Shown in pieces: positions 8,560-17,253 of a stretch of 35,651 nucleotides of DNA. Source of the DNA: an uncultured Alphaproteobacteria bacterium (GTDB lineage: Bacteria > Pseudomonadota > Alphaproteobacteria > Geminicoccales > Geminicoccaceae); contig CALKJU010000104.1 of NCBI GenBank assembly GCA_937995535.1, positions 1-35,651 on the forward strand, given 5' to 3'. Position numbers and translations under genes: made by a program. Numbering within the stretch: position 1 is the first letter of the stretch; each line of letters opens with the position of its first letter. The notes under the pieces were generated by a model. The model was not told the DNA's origin and did no database searches. It was given only the letters and a program-made list of their open reading frames with translations.

Positions 8560-11241
8560 ATGACGAAGTGGGTATACCGGTTCGGGGCCGGCGTCGCCGA
8601 GGGCGACGCGACGATGAAGGCGCTGCTCGGCGGGAAGGGCGCCAACCTCGCCGAGATGTCCGCGATCGGCCTGAACGTGCCACCGGGCTTCGTCATCACG
8701 ACCGAGGTGTGCACGCACTACTACGCGCGGGAGCGGACCTATCCGGCAGACCTCACGAGCCAGCTCGACGAGGCGCTCGCCTGGGTCGAGCAGGCGGTGG
8801 GCGCGCGCTTCGGCGATCCGAAGCGGCCACTGCTCGTGTCGGTGCGCTCCGGCGCGCCGGTGTCGATGCCCGGCATGATGGACACCGTGCTCAACCTCGG
8901 CCTCAACGATGCGACGGTCGAGGGGCTGGCCGTGGCCAGCGGCAACCCGCGCTTCGCCTATGACAGCTACCGGCGCTTCATCCAGATGTACGGCGACGTC
9001 GTCCTCGGCGTCGATCACTATCTGTTCGAGGAGGCGCTGAACGAGCTCAAGGAGCAGAACGGCGCCCGCTTCGACACGGACCTCAACACCGCGGCGCTGC
9101 GCGCGCTGGTCGACCAGTACAAGGTGATCGTCGCGCGCGATACCGGCGCGCCATTCCCCCAGGACGTGCGGGTCCAGCTCTGGGGCGCCATCGGTGCGGT
9201 GTTCGGGTCGTGGATGACGCCGCGCGCGGTCACCTACCGCCGCCTGCACGACATTCCCTCAAGCATGGGTACCGCGGTCAACGTCCAGGCCATGGTGTTC
9301 GGCAACATGGGCGACGACTGCGCCACCGGCGTGGCCTTCACCCGCAACCCGGCCACCGGCGAGAAGGCCGTCTACGGGGAGTACCTGATCAACGCCCAGG
9401 GCGAGGACGTGGTTGCGGGAATTCGCACGCCGGAGGCGCTGAGCGAGGCGATGGCGGCCGCCGGGGGACGGCCAGGACGCTCGATGGAAGTGCGCATGCC
9501 CGAGGCCTATGCCGAGCTGTGCCGGGTGTTCGACCAGCTCGAGCGCCACTACCGGGACATGCAGGACATCGAGTTCACCATCCAGGGCGGCCGGCTGTGG
9601 ATCCTGCAGACCCGTACCGGCAAGCGCACCGCGTCGGCGGCCTTCAAGGTCGCGGTCGACATGGCTGCGGAAGGGCTGATCAGCCGTGACGAGGCGATCC
9701 TCCGTGTCGACCCGGCGTCGCTCGACCAGCTGCTCCACCCGACGCTCGATCCGGCCGCCGAGAAGCAGGTCATCGCCAAGGGGCTGCCGGCCTCCCCGGG
9801 GGCGGTCAGCGGCAAGGTCGTGTTCAGCGCGGATGCGGCCGAGCGGGCCGGTGCGGCCGGGGAGAAGGTGATCCTGGTGCGGCTGGAGACCTCGCCCGAC
9901 GACATCCACGGCATGCACGCCGCGCTCGGCATCCTCACCGTCCACGGCGGGATGACCAGCCATGCCGCGGTGGTCGCCCGCGGGATGGGCAAGGCCTGCG
10001 TCTGCGGAGCCAACGAGATCGCGATCAACTACGAGGAACGGCAGTTCACGACGCGCGGCCACCGGATCGCCGAGGGCGACGTGATCACCATCGACGGCGC
10101 CGCTGGCACGGTGATGCTCGGCGAGATCGCCACGGTCGACCCGCAGCTCTCCGGCGACTTCGCGACGCTCATGGAGTGGGCCGACGCGGCGCGGCGGCTG
10201 CGGGTGCGGGCCAATGCCGAGACGCCGCTCGACGCGCGAACGGCGGTCCGCTTCGGTGCCGAGGGCATCGGCCTGTGCCGGACGGAGCACATGTTCTTCC
10301 AGCCCGACCGCATCCTCGCCATGCGCGAGATGATCCTCGCCGAGGACGCCGAAGGGCGGCGCCGGGCGCTGGCCAAGATCCTCCCGATGCAGCGCGCCGA
10401 CTTCGTGGAGCTGTTCGAGATCATGGCCGGGCGGCCGGTGACGATCCGGCTCCTCGACCCGCCCCTGCACGAGTTCCTGCCGCACGCGCCCGAGGACCTC
10501 GAGGAGGTGGCGCTCGCTGCCGGGGTCGAGGTCCGCGTCGTGCGCCGCCGCCTCGCCGAGCTGCGCGAGGCCAACCCGATGCTCGGGCTGCGCGGCTGCC
10601 GGCTCGGCATCCTCTACCCCGAAATCTACGAGATGCAGGCGCGGGCGATCTTCGAGGCGGCCGTAGCCGTCCACGCACGGAGCGGTGCGACGGTGGTGCC
10701 CGAAGTGATGATCCCGCTCGTGGCGATGGCGGGCGAGCTGGCGCTGCTGAAGGCGCGGATCGACGCGGTCGCCGCCGAGGTCGCCAAGGAAAGCGGTCGC
10801 ACTCTCGACTATCTGGTCGGCACGATGATCGAGTTGCCGCGCGCCGCGTTGCGCGCCGCCGACGTCGCCCGTCACGCCGCCTTCTTCAGCTTCGGTACCA
10901 ATGATCTGACCCAGATGACGCTCGGCCTGTCCCGCGACGACTCGGGCAAGTTCATGGAGCCTTACCTCAAACAGGAGCTGTTCGCCGGCGATCCGTTCCA
11001 GACCCTGGACCAAGACGGCGTCGGCGAGCTGATCCGCATCGCCGCCGATCGGGGCCGAGCGACGCGGGCGGATCTCAAGCTCGGCATCTGCGGCGAGCAT
11101 GGCGGCGATCCTGCCTCGGTCCGCTTCTGCCACCGCGTCGGGCTCGACTACGTCTCCTGCTCGCCCTACCGCGTACCGATTGCGCGCCTCGCCGCGGCGC
11201 AGGCGGCGCTCGCCGGTGGCGACGACCGGCCGGACGATTGA
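8560..11241 (+). CDS. ppdK: Pyruvate, phosphate dikinase
   Basis: This enzyme interconverts ATP, phosphate and pyruvate with AMP, diphosphate and phosphoenolpyruvate, so it can feed gluconeogenesis or support glycolysis. The protein has 893 residues in the usual three parts. The N-terminal ATP-grasp domain starts with GGKGANLAEMSAIGL and includes SGAPVSMPGMMDTVLNLGLN. The central phosphohistidine domain carries GGMTSHAAVVARGMG, with the swivelling His and the regulatory Thr two residues before it. The C-terminal TIM barrel has RLLDPPLHEFLPH, GTNDLTQMTLG and the catalytic Cys in SVRFCHRVGLDYVSCSPYR. ATG 8560 is 24 bp after glyS. No PpdK-regulating kinase gene is nearby. Its TGA overlaps the TTG of meaB. 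Confidence 0.97.
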   Translation: MTKWVYRFGAGVAEGDATMKALLGGKGANLAEMSAIGLNVPPGFVITTEVCTHYYARERTYPADLTSQLDEALAWVEQAVGARFGDPKRPLLVSVRSGAPVSMPGMMDTVLNLGLNDATVEGLAVASGNPRFAYDSYRRFIQMYGDVVLGVDHYLFEEALNELKEQNGARFDTDLNTAALRALVDQYKVIVARDTGAPFPQDVRVQLWGAIGAVFGSWMTPRAVTYRRLHDIPSSMGTAVNVQAMVFGNMGDDCATGVAFTRNPATGEKAVYGEYLINAQGEDVVAGIRTPEALSEAMAAAGGRPGRSMEVRMPEAYAELCRVFDQLERHYRDMQDIEFTIQGGRLWILQTRTGKRTASAAFKVAVDMAAEGLISRDEAILRVDPASLDQLLHPTLDPAAEKQVIAKGLPASPGAVSGKVVFSADAAERAGAAGEKVILVRLETSPDDIHGMHAALGILTVHGGMTSHAAVVARGMGKACVCGANEIAINYEERQFTTRGHRIAEGDVITIDGAAGTVMLGEIATVDPQLSGDFATLMEWADAARRLRVRANAETPLDARTAVRFGAEGIGLCRTEHMFFQPDRILAMREMILAEDAEGRRRALAKILPMQRADFVELFEIMAGRPVTIRLLDPPLHEFLPHAPEDLEEVALAAGVEVRVVRRRLAELREANPMLGLRGCRLGILYPEIYEMQARAIFEAAVAVHARSGATVVPEVMIPLVAMAGELALLKARIDAVAAEVAKESGRTLDYLVGTMIELPRAALRAADVARHAAFFSFGTNDLTQMTLGLSRDDSGKFMEPYLKQELFAGDPFQTLDQDGVGELIRIAADRGRATRADLKLGICGEHGGDPASVRFCHRVGLDYVSCSPYRVPIARLAAAQAALAGGDDRPDD

Positions 11242-12185
11242 GCGGATCGAGCGACGCGCTGGACGCGCTGCGCACCGGCGGCAAACCGGCGCTGGCTCGC
11301 GCGCTTGCGGCCCTCGAGGCGCAGATCGACGCGCCGGCCACGCTGGCGCTGCTCGATGCGGCCTGGGCCGCGCCCCGCGCGCATGTGATCGGCATCACCG
11401 GTCCGCCGGGGGTGGGGAAGTCCACCCTTCTGAGCGCGCTGGCGCGGTACTGGCGGCAGGCGGCGCGGAGCGTCGGCATCGTCGCGGTCGATCCCTCGTC
11501 GCGGCGCTCCGGCGGTGCGCTCCTCGGCGACCGCACCCGCCTCGAGCTCGACCCTGAGGACAAGGGGCTGTTCTTCCGCTCGATGGCGGCGCGCGACCGG
11601 CTCGGCGGAATCGCGTCCCTCACCGCCGGCGCGGTCGCCCTGATGCGCGCGCTTTACGACATCGTGGTCGTCGAGACGGTCGGCGTCGGCCAGTCGGAGA
11701 CGGAGGTCGCGGACGTGGTCGACACGGTCCTGCTCGCCGTCCAACCGGGCAGCGGTGACAGCCTGCAATACATCAAGGCCGGCATCATCGAGATCCCCGA
11801 CGTGGCGGTGGTGACCAAGGCCGACCTCGGCCTGCTCGCGAGCCGGGCACGGCGCGAGCTGGAGGCGGCGCTGAGCCTGCAGACGGGCGGCCAAGGCGGC
11901 TGGCGGCCGCCGATCCTCGCCGCGGCCGCGGCCACGGGGCAGGGCATCGCCGAGCTTGTGGACGCGCTCGACCGGCACCGGGCGCAGCTCGAGACGACCG
12001 GCGGCTTCGCCGCGCATCGGGCGGCCCGAGCCGAGCGCTGGCTCGCCGCCACGCTGCGCCACGAGCACGGCCGGCACGGCCTGGAGTGGGCGCGACGCTG
12101 CCGGCCCGATCTGCTCGGCGATGCCCGCCGCTCGCCGTTCCGTCGCCTTGCCGAGCTGGAGGCCGCGCTCGGCGCCGCCTGCTGA
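11238..12185 (+). CDS. meaB: Methylmalonyl-CoA mutase-associated GTPase MeaB (ArgK family)
   Basis: A G3E-family P-loop GTPase that loads and protects adenosylcobalamin on methylmalonyl-CoA mutase. The protein has 315 residues, with Walker A GPPGVGKS at 55-62, the switch region VAVDPSSRRSGGALLGD, the G3-like VETVGVGQSE, and TKAD as base-specificity motif near 194-197. The C-terminal dimerisation arm is present. The start is TTG 11238, sharing TTGA with the ppdK stop, so translation is probably coupled. No mutase gene is in the window; a related cobalamin-dependent mutase could be the partner. The gene converges with ygfZ, only four bases apart. Confidence 0.92.
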   Translation: MSGSSDALDALRTGGKPALARALAALEAQIDAPATLALLDAAWAAPRAHVIGITGPPGVGKSTLLSALARYWRQAARSVGIVAVDPSSRRSGGALLGDRTRLELDPEDKGLFFRSMAARDRLGGIASLTAGAVALMRALYDIVVVETVGVGQSETEVADVVDTVLLAVQPGSGDSLQYIKAGIIEIPDVAVVTKADLGLLASRARRELEAALSLQTGGQGGWRPPILAAAAATGQGIAELVDALDRHRAQLETTGGFAAHRAARAERWLAATLRHEHGRHGLEWARRCRPDLLGDARRSPFRRLAELEAALGAAC

Positions 12186-12189
12186 TCGC

Positions 12190-13095
12190 TCAAGGTATGG
12201 CGGCGTCCGGCACGAGACGCGGGAGCCATGACGGCCACTCGGGGCTGACGCGGCTCTCGCCGGCGATCAGCGAGGGCAGGCCATCGCGCAGGACCTCGAG
12301 CCGGATCAGCGCGATGCCGCGATCGCCCTGACCCGAGCGCATTTCCCCGGCCTCGCGACCGTCGAGGACCAGGGGCGTGCCGGGCGCGGGCAGGGGTCCT
12401 TCGATCCGCACCGGCAGGAGCCGCTTGCGGACCAGCGCGCGATGCTTGGTACGTGCGGTCAGTTCCTGGCCGACATAGCAGCCCTTCGTGAACGAGACGC
12501 CGTGCAGCTCCTCGAAGTTGCTCTCGAGCAGGAGCGAGCGTTGCACGACGAGGTCGTACGGCGGCGCCGGCACGCCGAGCTCGAGGCGCAGGCGCTCGTA
12601 GCGCGCCGGGTCGGCCTCGACCAGGCCGCGCCCCGCCATGTTCGCCGTCACCGCGTCGCGCGGCAGGATCGCCCGCTGGCCCAAGGCGGTGAGCCGTGGA
12701 TCGACCAGCAAGGCGCCGCCGTCCAGAGGCTCGCACGATGCCGGCGCCGCAAGGTCGCTCGGCGATCCCGGCGGGCCGATCGCGACAACGGCGAGCTCGG
12801 CACTCAGGTCGGCGAGTGTGACCTTGGCGCGCAGGCGGTACATGGCGAGCCGCTGGAGGAGCTCGGCGCGGCGCGCCGCCTCCACGTCGAGCCAGATCGC
12901 CGCGTCGCGCTCGACCAGGAACAGATCGAACAGGTACTTCCCCTGAGGGGTAAGCAGCGCGGCGTAGAGTGGCCGCTCGGGGCTCAGGCGATCGACGTCG
13001 TTGGACAGCAGACCCTGGAGGAACGGGCGTGCGTCGGCACCGCCGACGCTGAGGACGCCACGGTCCGGGAGTCGTGCGAACCAGCGCTCGATCAT
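12190..13095 (-). CDS. ygfZ: YgfZ/GcvT-like iron-sulfur cluster assembly protein
   Basis: A folate-binding protein related to aminomethyltransferase GcvT that helps build or repair certain Fe-S enzymes such as MiaB. The 301-residue protein begins with a region ending GADARPFLQGLLSNDV and TPQGKYLFDLFL, and carries the diagnostic KGCYVGQE motif at 204-211 containing the redox-active Cys206, followed by TARTKHRALVRKRL. ATG 13095 was chosen because GGAG lies five bases upstream and the first residues (MIERWFARLPDRGVLSV) match relatives; the long upstream extension is antisense to otsB. It is divergent from the trehalose operon across a 71-bp spacer. Confidence 0.93.
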   Translation of the reverse strand: MIERWFARLPDRGVLSVGGADARPFLQGLLSNDVDRLSPERPLYAALLTPQGKYLFDLFLVERDAAIWLDVEAARRAELLQRLAMYRLRAKVTLADLSAELAVVAIGPPGSPSDLAAPASCEPLDGGALLVDPRLTALGQRAILPRDAVTANMAGRGLVEADPARYERLRLELGVPAPPYDLVVQRSLLLESNFEELHGVSFTKGCYVGQELTARTKHRALVRKRLLPVRIEGPLPAPGTPLVLDGREAGEMRSGQGDRGIALIRLEVLRDGLPSLIAGESRVSPEWPSWLPRLVPDAAIP

Positions 13096-13166
13096 GATAT
13101 CTCCGGTCGCGAGCCGACGCGGCGAGATGTCGGCGCCGTCAGGCGGCCGCTCAAGAGGGGGTGGGC
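13096..13166. promoter_or_regulatory. Divergent spacer between ygfZ and otsB with an inverted repeat
   Basis: This 71-bp spacer must hold control signals for both directions. It contains six-base arms GCCGAC (13113-13118) and GTCGGC (13129-13134) separated by ten bases, which could be an operator. Ribosome binding sites are clear for both genes: GGAG for ygfZ and AGAGGGG (13154-13160) for otsB. No -35/-10 pair stands out. Confidence 0.3.
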
Positions 13167-13955
13167 ATGGATCTCGTCGAGGTGGTCGATGCGCTGGCCG
13201 CGGACGCGGCCTGCGGCGCGCCACCGGCCCTGTTCCTCGACTTCGACGGCACGCTGGTCGAGCTCGCGGCGCATCCGCAGGCGGTGCGGCCGACACCGGA
13301 TCTCGTGCCGCTGCTGGCTTCGCTCACCCGCCAGCTCGGCGGAGCGCTGGCAATCGTGACCGGCCGGCCGATCGACGAAGTCGACCGCTTCCTCGCCCCG
13401 CTGCGCCTGCCGATCGCCGGACTGCATGGGAACGAGGTGCGTTCGGTTCCCGACGGCACGCCGGATGCCCATGCCGGCGTCGAACTCGGCCGGGTCCGCG
13501 CGCGACTGTCGCGCCTGGCAGCGGAGCAACCGGGTGTGACCATCGAGGACAAGGGCATCGCGATCGCGGTGCATTATCGGGCGGCACCCGACGCGGCCAA
13601 CGAGGTCCGCCGCGTCGCGGCCGAGCTGCAAGGCGAGAGTGCCGACGCGCTGCTGGTGCTCGACGGGAAGATGGTCGTCGAGCTGGTGCCTGCGGGGCGG
13701 GACAAGGGCAGCGCGATCCGCGAGCTGCTGCGGGCCGCGCCGTTCGCCGGTCGGCGCCCGGTGTTCCTGGGCGACGACGTGACCGATGAGGCCGGTTTCC
13801 GTACGGTCAACGAGATGGGCGGCATCAGCGTCCAGGTCAGCGGACAGGAACGGCCGACCGCGGCCCGCTACCGGCTCGACAATGTCGGCCGGGTTCTGCA
13901 GCTCCTGGCGGAGCTGGACCGTGCGCTGGCTGCGGCTCCCGTCCCCGGAGGATGA
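13167..13955 (+). CDS. otsB: Trehalose-6-phosphate phosphatase
   Basis: A HAD-superfamily phosphatase that releases trehalose from trehalose 6-phosphate, the second step of OtsAB osmoprotectant synthesis. The 262-residue protein has motif I DFDGT at 25-29 (nucleophile Asp25, acid/base Asp27), motif II IVTGRP near 63-68, GLHGNEVRS near 85-93, and motif IV GDDVTDE at 202-208. ATG 13167 is preferred because AGAGGGG ends six bases before it; an in-frame GTG at 13161 sits directly on that site. The stop is one base before the GH15 start, and otsA follows, so the operon is otsB-GH15-otsA. Confidence 0.95.
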   Translation: MDLVEVVDALAADAACGAPPALFLDFDGTLVELAAHPQAVRPTPDLVPLLASLTRQLGGALAIVTGRPIDEVDRFLAPLRLPIAGLHGNEVRSVPDGTPDAHAGVELGRVRARLSRLAAEQPGVTIEDKGIAIAVHYRAAPDAANEVRRVAAELQGESADALLVLDGKMVVELVPAGRDKGSAIRELLRAAPFAGRRPVFLGDDVTDEAGFRTVNEMGGISVQVSGQERPTAARYRLDNVGRVLQLLAELDRALAAAPVPGG

Positions 13956-13956
13956 C

Positions 13957-15738
13957 ATGACCGCCAGCCTCGAGCTCGGCCTGATCGGCAACTGCGCGAT
14001 CAACGCGCTGATCGATCGCGACGGGACGATCGTCTGGTCGTGCTTCCCGCGCTTCGACGGCGATCCGGTCTTCTCGCTGCTCCTCGACACCGGCGGCGAG
14101 CGGGGGTTCTTCGCCGTGGAGATGAAGGGGGTGACGCGGCGCGAGCAGGCCTATGCAAGCAACACCGCGGTGCTCGTCACGCGGCTCTGGAACGACGCCG
14201 GGCAGGGGATCGAGGTCACCGACTTCGCTCCCCGGTTCGAGAACCTCGGCCGGATGTTCCGCCCGCAGCAGCTCGTGCGGATCGTCCGGCCGCTCGGGGA
14301 ATCGCCCGAGGTCACGATCCGCGTGCGGCCGCACTTCGACTACGGCGCGGAGGCGCCGACGGTCTCGCGCGGCAGCCATCACGCCCGCTACAGCGGCGGC
14401 GGTCAGACGCTGCGCCTGACCACCGACGCGCCGCTGCTCTACGTGCTCGAGGAGACGCCGTTCCATCTCGACCGGACGCTGACCTTCTTTCTCGGCCCCG
14501 ACGAGCGGATGGCCACCCCGGTGGCCGAGACGGGCCAGGACTTCCTCCGCCGCACGATCGACTACTGGCTGCACCTGTCGGGTCGTCTGCACATCCCGTT
14601 CGAATGGCAGGACGCGGTGATCCGCTCGGCCATCACCCTCAAGCTGTGCAGCTTCGAGGAGACCGGCGCGATCATCGCCGCGCCGACCACTTCGATCCCC
14701 GAAGCCGACGGCGAGGGCCGCAACTGGGACTACCGCTACAACTGGGTGCGGGATTCCTACTTCGTCGTGCGCGCCCTGAACCGCCTGGGCTACATCGAGA
14801 CGATGGCGGACTATCTCGTCTACCTCGACAATCTCGTCGCGCGCAGCCCGGACGGCTGGCTGCAGCCGGTGTTCGGCATCGGCACCGAGACCCGCCTGGT
14901 GGAACGGCAGATCACGACGCTGCGCGGCTATCGCGGCAACCAACCGGTTCGGATCGGCAACCAAGCCTACGAGCACCATCAGCACGACGGCTACGGTTCG
15001 GTGATCCTGGCGGCGACCCAGGCATTTTTCGACCGCCGGCTGCGCCAGCCGGCCGGGCCGGCCGCCTTCCACCGCCTCGAGCGGCTGGGCGAGAAGGCCT
15101 GGGAGCTGCACGATGTGCCCGATGCGGGCCTGTGGGAGCTGCGCGGGCGCGCCCACGTGCACACCCACTCGGCCTTCATGTGCTGGGCCGCCTGCGACCG
15201 CCTCGCGCGCATCGCCGCGCATCTCGGGCTCGCCGACGCGGTGCCGCGCTGGCGCGAGCGCGCCGCGGTCATCCGCGACAAGATCGAGCGCGAGGCATGG
15301 AACGCCGAGCGCGGCTGCTTCGTCGCGACCTTCGGCGGCAAGGAGCTCGACGCCGCGCTGCTGTTGATGCACGAGGTCGGGTTCGTGCGCGCCGATGATC
15401 CCCGCTTCGTCGCCACGGTCGCGGCGATCGAACGGGAACTTTCCGACGGGCCCTTCGTCTACCGTTACAAGGCCGAGGACGACTTCGGGACCCCGGCGCA
15501 TCCGTTCCTGATCTGCTCGTTCTGGCTGATCGACGCGCTGGCGGCGATCGGGCGCAAGGAGCGGGCCCGCGAGCTGTTCGAGCGCGTGCTCGCCTGCCGC
15601 AACCATCTGGGGCTGCTCTCCGAGCATCTCGATCGAACCACGGGGGAGCTGTGGGGGAACTTTCCGCAGACCTACAGCCACGTGGGCCTGATCAACGGGG
15701 CGATGCGGCTGAGCCGGCCCTGGGACGACGTGGTCTAG
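13957..15738 (+). CDS. Glycoside hydrolase family 15 protein (glucoamylase/trehalase-like)
   Basis: A 593-residue GH15 protein. An N-terminal beta-sandwich domain starts with LELGLIGNCAINALIDRDG and WSCFPRFDGDPVF, the usual opening of the group. The (alpha/alpha)6 barrel carries GRNWDYRYNWVRDS at 254-267 and the catalytic-acid motif PDAGLWE at 388-394 (Glu394). Near the end, where I expect the general base (typically E-G-A-F or P-E-T-A-F before CSFW), this protein has PAHPF at 513-517, without a Glu. LWGNFPQTYSHVGLIN near the C-terminus is typical of the proteobacterial branch. ATG 13957 follows GGAGG (13947-13951). Its place between otsB and otsA suggests a role with trehalose, such as hydrolysis, but glucan hydrolysis is equally possible from sequence. 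Confidence 0.88.
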   Translation: MTASLELGLIGNCAINALIDRDGTIVWSCFPRFDGDPVFSLLLDTGGERGFFAVEMKGVTRREQAYASNTAVLVTRLWNDAGQGIEVTDFAPRFENLGRMFRPQQLVRIVRPLGESPEVTIRVRPHFDYGAEAPTVSRGSHHARYSGGGQTLRLTTDAPLLYVLEETPFHLDRTLTFFLGPDERMATPVAETGQDFLRRTIDYWLHLSGRLHIPFEWQDAVIRSAITLKLCSFEETGAIIAAPTTSIPEADGEGRNWDYRYNWVRDSYFVVRALNRLGYIETMADYLVYLDNLVARSPDGWLQPVFGIGTETRLVERQITTLRGYRGNQPVRIGNQAYEHHQHDGYGSVILAATQAFFDRRLRQPAGPAAFHRLERLGEKAWELHDVPDAGLWELRGRAHVHTHSAFMCWAACDRLARIAAHLGLADAVPRWRERAAVIRDKIEREAWNAERGCFVATFGGKELDAALLLMHEVGFVRADDPRFVATVAAIERELSDGPFVYRYKAEDDFGTPAHPFLICSFWLIDALAAIGRKERARELFERVLACRNHLGLLSEHLDRTTGELWGNFPQTYSHVGLINGAMRLSRPWDDVV

Positions 15739-15743
15739 GGGAA

Positions 15744-17129
15744 GTGCGCCGGCTCGTCATCGTCTCCAACCGCGTCGCGCCGCTCACCCCGCGCAAGGTG
15801 GCGAGCGCCGGCGGGCTCGCTGTCGGGGTGCACGCCGCACTCGCCGAGAGCGGCGGGATCTGGTTCGGCTGGAGCGGGCAGGTGGTCGCGGCACCGGGGC
15901 CGGTCCGCCATCAACGCGCCGGCTCGATCAGCTACCTCCTGGCCGACCTGAGCGAGAGCGAGCATGCCGGCTACTATGGCGGCTTCAGCAATCGCGCGCT
16001 GTGGCCGACCTTCCACTACCGGCTCGACCTCGCGACCTTCGAGCGAGCCCACTACGAGACCTATCGCGCGGTCAACCGCCGGCTCGCCGGGGAGCTGGCG
16101 CGCATCCTCCGCCCGACCGACCATGTCTGGGTCCACGATTACCATCTGATCCCGTTCGGGCGCGAGCTGCGGCGGCTGGGCGTCGCCAACCGGATCGGGT
16201 TCTTCCTCCACATCCCGTTCCCGGCGCCGGAGGTCTACATCGTGCTGCCATGGCACCGGAGCCTCGCCGAGGATCTCTGCGCCTACGACGTGACCGGCTT
16301 CCAGACGGCCTCGCACACCCGTCAGTTCGTCGACTACGCCATCGAGGAGCTCGGCGGTGAGCTGGCCCCCAACGGCGACCTTGTGGTCGGCGAGCGGCGG
16401 CTGACCGTCGGCGCGTTCCCGATCGGGATCGATGTGGAGGACGTGCAGCGGATGGCCGCCTCCGACGAGGCGCGGCGCAACGCCCAGGTCCTCAGCGCGA
16501 CCCTGCAGCGTCGCCAGCTCGTCATCGGCGTCGACCGGCTCGACTACAGCAAGGGCATCCCGGAGCGCCTGCTGTCGTTCGAGACGCTGCTCAAGGAGCA
16601 TCCGGACTGGCGGGGAAGCGTGACGCTGGTGCAGATCTCCGCGCCGAGCCGCGAGGACGTGCCAGAGTACCAGCAGCTCCGCACGACGGTGGAGGGCCTC
16701 GCCGGGCGGATCAACGGCCGGCTCGGGGCCGCCGAGTGGACCCCGGTCCGCTACGTCAACCGCACCTACTCGCGGCGCGCGCTCGCCGGCTTCTACCGGA
16801 TCGCCGCGGTCGGGCTCGTGACCCCGCTGCGGGACGGGATGAATCTTGTCGCCGGCGAGTACGTCGCCGCTCAGGACCCGGAGCGGCCGGGCGTGCTCGT
16901 GCTGTCCCGCTTCGCCGGCGCCGCCGAGGTGCTGGAGGGTGCCGTGATCGTGAACCCCTACGACACCGACAAGACGGCGACCGCGCTGCACCACGCGCTG
17001 GCCATGCCGATCGAGGAGCGGCGCGAACGGCATGCGCGCCTTTTGAGCAGCCAGCGCGCCCACGACGTGCACAACTGGCGGGATCGGTTCCTCAGAGCGC
17101 TGGCGGGGCTGCGCGACGGGCAGGACTGA
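15744..17129 (+). CDS. otsA: Alpha,alpha-trehalose-phosphate synthase
   Basis: This GT20 retaining glucosyltransferase joins UDP-glucose and glucose 6-phosphate into trehalose 6-phosphate, the substrate of OtsB. The 461-residue protein starts RRLVIVSNRV and has the glucose-6-phosphate loop GGLAVG at 23-28, HDYHL at 131-135, and GVDRLDYSKG at 262-271 with the phosphate-contacting Arg and Lys. The sugar-nucleotide motif DGMNLVAGEYVAAQ is at 364-377. The start is GTG 15744, which lies five bases after the GH15 stop; the AGGGG of its ribosome binding site overlaps that stop. All expected residues are present, so it should be active. Confidence 0.95.
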   Translation: MRRLVIVSNRVAPLTPRKVASAGGLAVGVHAALAESGGIWFGWSGQVVAAPGPVRHQRAGSISYLLADLSESEHAGYYGGFSNRALWPTFHYRLDLATFERAHYETYRAVNRRLAGELARILRPTDHVWVHDYHLIPFGRELRRLGVANRIGFFLHIPFPAPEVYIVLPWHRSLAEDLCAYDVTGFQTASHTRQFVDYAIEELGGELAPNGDLVVGERRLTVGAFPIGIDVEDVQRMAASDEARRNAQVLSATLQRRQLVIGVDRLDYSKGIPERLLSFETLLKEHPDWRGSVTLVQISAPSREDVPEYQQLRTTVEGLAGRINGRLGAAEWTPVRYVNRTYSRRALAGFYRIAAVGLVTPLRDGMNLVAGEYVAAQDPERPGVLVLSRFAGAAEVLEGAVIVNPYDTDKTATALHHALAMPIEERRERHARLLSSQRAHDVHNWRDRFLRALAGLRDGQD

Positions 17130-17130
17130 G

Positions 17131-17150
17131 GCGTCTCCCGCTCAAGACGC
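17131..17150 (+). terminator. Stem-loop directly after otsA
   Basis: GCGTCT (17131-17136) and AGACGC (17145-17150) form a six-base stem with an eight-base loop, starting two bases after the otsA stop. No T-run follows, so it would be a weak or factor-dependent terminator, or an mRNA 3'-end stabiliser. The remaining spacer to 17253 holds a possible ten-codon reading frame (17180-17212) but no clear promoter. Confidence 0.35.
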
Positions 17151-17253
17151 ACGGAAGGCCATCCAGCATAAGGAACATTATGGAAGATACGGCCGGCTGC
17201 GTTGCGAGCTGACCGCGTGCTAAGAGCCGCGCGGATCGGACATCGAGGCGCGA

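Noticed and set aside
9259..11133. Minus-strand frame of 624 codons opposite ppdK
   Set aside because: It is a shadow of ppdK; its composition is His/Asp/Arg/Gly-rich nonsense typical of antisense frames.
13837..15681. Minus-strand frame of 614 codons opposite the GH15 gene
   Set aside because: The GH15 protein on the plus strand has complete family motifs; this frame has none.
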